The notes under the pieces are model-generated. The model had not been told where the DNA came from and did not search any database. It saw only the letters and a program-made list of their open reading frames with translations. Below are positions 61,635 to 64,000 of a stretch of 64,000 nucleotides of DNA, one piece after another (the stretch's first letter is position 1; every line of letters starts with the position of its first letter). A program made the translations under genes and the position numbers. The stretch spans positions 280,660 to 344,659 of the forward strand of contig NZ_KE383879.1 in assembly GCF_000422585.1 (NCBI RefSeq), read 5' to 3'. The stretch comes from Hugenholtzia roseola DSM 9546. Its GTDB lineage: Bacteria > Bacteroidota > Bacteroidia > Cytophagales > Bernardetiaceae.

Positions 61635-62624
61635 TCAAATATTGAGCATCAAGTTTTGCGCTTCTTGTAGAAGTCTATTTTTTTGAATCGGCACAACGCC
61701 CAAAGATTCACAGACCAAGCCGCCGCCTAAATTTGCCAATTCTGCAACCAAAGCAAGCGGCTCGCCCAAAGCCAAGACCAAAGCCGCAATACTGACCACT
61801 GTATCGCCTGCTCCCGAAACGTCGGCAATTTCGCGCTTGTGTGCAGCAATATGATGTTTTTGGTCTGCCCCTGCCATAAAAACCCCCCGTTCGGAAAGCG
61901 TAATCAGTACGTTTTCAACAGGCATAAGGGCTTTCAATTTTTCTACTGCCTTTTCAAGCTCCGAAGGCTCTGCTATATTAAAATCATATCCCAAACCTTC
62001 TTTTAATTCTTTCAAGTTGGGTTTGAATAAGGTAGCTCCGCGATAGGACAAAAAGTTGCGCTTTTTGGGGTCTACTACCGTCGGAATTTGCTGCCTTTGT
62101 GCCATTTCTATCAGAAGTGCAATATTTTCAGCGGTAAGTACCCCCTTGTCGTAGTCCTCGAAAATAAGCACGTCCGTTTGGGGTAGCAAAGCCTGAATTT
62201 TAACTATCAATTCCTGCGATTCGGCTTGGGTTATCGGTTCTGTGGTTTCCGAATCCACGCGCAGTAGGTGTTGCGAGCCTGCTAAAATGCGGTGTTTGAT
62301 AGTAGTAGGGCGTTTCGCGCTCCTGACAACCGCCGAAGTATCAATATCTGCTTCCTGAAAAAGTTGGAAAAGGGTCTGACTTTCCGCATCATCGCCTACC
62401 ACAGTGGCAATCGTAGCCTTTGCACCCAAAGCACGCACGTTGAGGGCTACATTGGCAGCTCCGCCGAGCCGCTGCTCCTGCTTTCGAAGCTGCACAATCG
62501 GTACAGGAGCTTCGGGCGAAATGCGCTCTACCTTGCCCCAAAGATAGGAATCAATCATTACGTCGCCCACGATAAGCACGCGCAAATCGGAAAAAGCATC
62601 AAAAAGAGAACGTAGGGAAGTCAT
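61635..62624 (-). CDS. rfaE1: D-glycero-beta-D-manno-heptose-7-phosphate kinase
   Basis: 329 residues. PfkB/ribokinase fold, ADP-heptose precursor synthesis for LPS core (kinase domain alone; the nucleotidyltransferase domain of bifunctional HldE is absent). Signatures: VLIVGDVMIDSYLWGKVERISPEAPVPIV, LGGAANVALNVRALG, RAKRPTTIKHRILAG-like region and the catalytic DVSGAGDTVVSIAALVLALG. Normal for the RfaE1 type. ATG at 62624. Confidence 0.93.
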   Translation of the reverse strand: MTSLRSLFDAFSDLRVLIVGDVMIDSYLWGKVERISPEAPVPIVQLRKQEQRLGGAANVALNVRALGAKATIATVVGDDAESQTLFQLFQEADIDTSAVVRSAKRPTTIKHRILAGSQHLLRVDSETTEPITQAESQELIVKIQALLPQTDVLIFEDYDKGVLTAENIALLIEMAQRQQIPTVVDPKKRNFLSYRGATLFKPNLKELKEGLGYDFNIAEPSELEKAVEKLKALMPVENVLITLSERGVFMAGADQKHHIAAHKREIADVSGAGDTVVSIAALVLALGEPLALVAELANLGGGLVCESLGVVPIQKNRLLQEAQNLMLNI

Positions 62625-62655
62625 AAGAAAGGTGAGATTGAAATAAAAAAGCAGC

Positions 62656-63447
62656 CTAAGCCTCTAAAATATTTAGGTAGCGCAAAAGAGCCATTTCCAC
62701 TTTTTGAGCGATAAATATAGAAAAACTCTCTGGATTATCCTTTGCGTCTTCTAATGCCTGATAGTAGGCTATCCTACTTTCATAATCGCCCCCAATGATA
62801 GCCAAAGGATAGCCCGCACGAAGGAGAATCAGATTCATGACCAAACGCGCCGTTCTGCCATTGCCATCTACAAAGGGGTGAATACTAACAAGTTTTTCGT
62901 GCAAAAGAGCGGCTAAGAGTACGGCAGGAAGTTTGCTTTTATAGTTTTCGTAAAAATTAAAATAAGCGTCCATCAACTCTTCCAAAAGATAGGGGGCAGG
63001 CGGCTTGTGTGCGCTGCCTGCTATCAAAACAGGAATATGGCGATAGCGTCCTGCTGCCTCTCTATCAATGCCATGCAAGACCAGCGCGTGAATTTGTTTG
63101 AGCAAGTAAGGCGAAAAATCCGCATCTTCTCTTACTGCCTCCTCTATCAAAGTAATCGCCTCTCTATGATTGATGGCTTCCAGATGTTCGCGTAATGTCT
63201 TGCCACTGATGGTCATGCCTTCGGAAATAACCATTTGTGTTTCGCGCAAACTTAGGCTATTGCCCTCTATTCGATTGCTTTCATAGAGAAATTCCACACG
63301 CAAAGCCTCACGTATTGTTTCGTTGTCGAGCCTACTTCTTAGTGCATCTAAGCGGCTTTTGTGGGTTTCTATACGATTTAAGATTTCGGTCAGACGAGGG
63401 GAGATAGTTTCCAAAAGGGTATTAAAATTAGAGAGAAAACAAATCAT
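62656..63447 (-). CDS. Fic family protein (AMPylase) with N-terminal inhibitory motif
   Basis: 263 residues. Fic domain with the catalytic loop HPFVDGNGRTARLVMNL, which matches HPFx(D/E)GNGR, and LIGGDYESR-type flap residues further on. The inhibitory helix motif (S/T)xxxE(G/N) is present as SNRIEGNSLS at about residue 57, placing it in the class II Fic group whose activity is held off by its own N terminus. The target is unknown; Fic enzymes transfer AMP or related groups to protein hydroxyls. ATG at 63447 starts 4 bp after the stop of the TPR gene, so it shares a transcript with it. The longer GTG start (63477) would overlap that gene. Confidence 0.9.
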   Translation of the reverse strand: MICFLSNFNTLLETISPRLTEILNRIETHKSRLDALRSRLDNETIREALRVEFLYESNRIEGNSLSLRETQMVISEGMTISGKTLREHLEAINHREAITLIEEAVREDADFSPYLLKQIHALVLHGIDREAAGRYRHIPVLIAGSAHKPPAPYLLEELMDAYFNFYENYKSKLPAVLLAALLHEKLVSIHPFVDGNGRTARLVMNLILLRAGYPLAIIGGDYESRIAYYQALEDAKDNPESFSIFIAQKVEMALLRYLNILEA

Positions 63448-63451
63448 AAAA

Positions 63452-64000
63452 CTATTCACCTGCGGGCTGTTCGCCACTAACGGGCATTTCTTCGCCTACA
63501 AAGAAGCGTTCTTCTTCTTTCTGAATGACCTCTAAAAGACTGTCGTATTGCTTTTTAAAGTCGGTCAGGTAGCTTTCATTTACCTTGCTGCTCAACTCTT
63601 CGAAGGTACTACGGGCGAAGGTTTCCAAGCGGTTTTCCAAAGCCTGTAAGATATATAACTTTTTAATTGAAATATCATCAGGCATAAAGCGCAACCCTTC
63701 TAAAACAAAGTCATAGCCTTTTTGTACTTTTCCGTTTTTATTGTAATAGGCGATTGCCTCTTTGTAGGTGTTCAAATCCATTGGATTGCCCTTGTGTGCT
63801 AATTGCCAATAGTGGTCGGCTTGTGTAGAGTCATTTTTTTGGCTATAATAAAGTGCCAGATAGTAGTTTTTGCGCGTTCTTTGCGCCCTTTCGGGTTTCC
63901 AACTTTGTGCCAGCGGCAGCATCTCTTCATACCTTTTAAGGGCATAAAGCAGGGCTAAGTCGGCTTCGAGGAGCTGATTTTTCGCCTTTTCAGAAAGTTT
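63452..64000 (-). CDS. tetratricopeptide-like protein, 5' end beyond window
   Basis: The frame is open from the stop at 63452 to the window edge at 64000, with an internal ATG at 63922. The visible part has helical repeat units of about 34 residues (KNYYLALYYSQKNDSTQADHYWQLAHKGNPMDLNTYKEAI and YNKNGKVQKGYDFVLEGLRFMPDD), typical of TPR proteins. It ends with an acidic tail (EEERFFVGEEMPVSGEQPAGE). It is coupled to the Fic gene downstream by a 4-bp gap. Confidence 0.7.
   Translation of the reverse strand, partial: KLSEKAKNQLLEADLALLYALKRYEEMLPLAQSWKPERAQRTRKNYYLALYYSQKNDSTQADHYWQLAHKGNPMDLNTYKEAIAYYNKNGKVQKGYDFVLEGLRFMPDDISIKKLYILQALENRLETFARSTFEELSSKVNESYLTDFKKQYDSLLEVIQKEEERFFVGEEMPVSGEQPAGE

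Overview
The window looks like a chromosome segment of a Bacteroidota bacterium, most likely of the order Cytophagales (inference). The evidence is: two type IX secretion components (PorQ, PorZ), a 7TM-DISM/SpoIIE phosphatase, YifB, RfaE1, a YyaL-type thioredoxin protein, many two-component-regulator-style propeller repeats, and several promoters that match the Bacteroidota -7 box TAnnTTTG instead of the sigma70 box. Genes lie on both strands in short transcription units. Coding density is high, and most real starts are ATG. I found no rRNA, tRNA or CRISPR array.

Layout. 1-5.96 kb: the 3' part of rimO, a sodium/solute symporter, a YyaL-like protein and a membrane-anchored glucosaminidase. 5.98-6.21 kb: a cluster of short palindromic repeats. 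6.2-13.2 kb: YifB/ComM, a 7TM-DISM/SpoIIE phosphatase coupled to a PchF-like flavoprotein, and a GNAT-like protein. 13.4-15.1 kb: an M28 aminopeptidase gene broken by one in-frame TGA. 15.1-20.4 kb: an arsenic/organoarsenic operon on the minus strand (thioredoxin-like, Acr3, ArsC-like phosphatase, ArsP-type permease, DinB-like, ArsF-like, ArsG-like, ArsR). 20.6-22.3 kb: a hypothetical gene, a short ORF and an M48 peptidase. 22.3-23.3 kb: a gene-free stretch holding a 409-bp MITE-like insertion with 9-bp target duplications, which itself contains a second, dispersed repeat. 23.3-27.6 kb: an LRR protein, then an AT-rich two-gene island coding a CARF-like/PD-(D/E)XK nuclease and an adenine-type DNA methyltransferase. 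28-38 kb: LMW phosphatase, fructosamine kinase, ClpC, an unknown, MurI, YhhN, PorQ and a propeller-OmpA fusion. 38-41.3 kb: a GAF/triple-PAS membrane sensor and a tiny lipoprotein. 41.5-45.3 kb: an alanine/ornithine racemase-like enzyme, a GNAT, and a second arsenic operon (ArsR, ArsM, ArsC-like). 45.3-49.3 kb: a repeat element, a small hypothetical, class III PhaC, NadC and a coiled-coil membrane protein. 49.5-57.3 kb: a 1389-residue exported protein of unknown function divergent from porZ, then a CAP/crystallin protein. 57.5-64 kb: UvrD/PcrA helicase, an OmpA-domain protein, RfaE1, a Fic protein and a partial TPR protein.

Functional themes. Two separate arsenic loci complement each other: one exports arsenite and probably handles aromatic or methylated arsenicals, and the other methylates arsenite. 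The CARF-like nuclease paired with a methyltransferase, with no CRISPR system in view, is the best candidate for a less-described defence system. At least eight copies or fragments of a palindrome-bearing dispersed repeat mark the intergenic regions.
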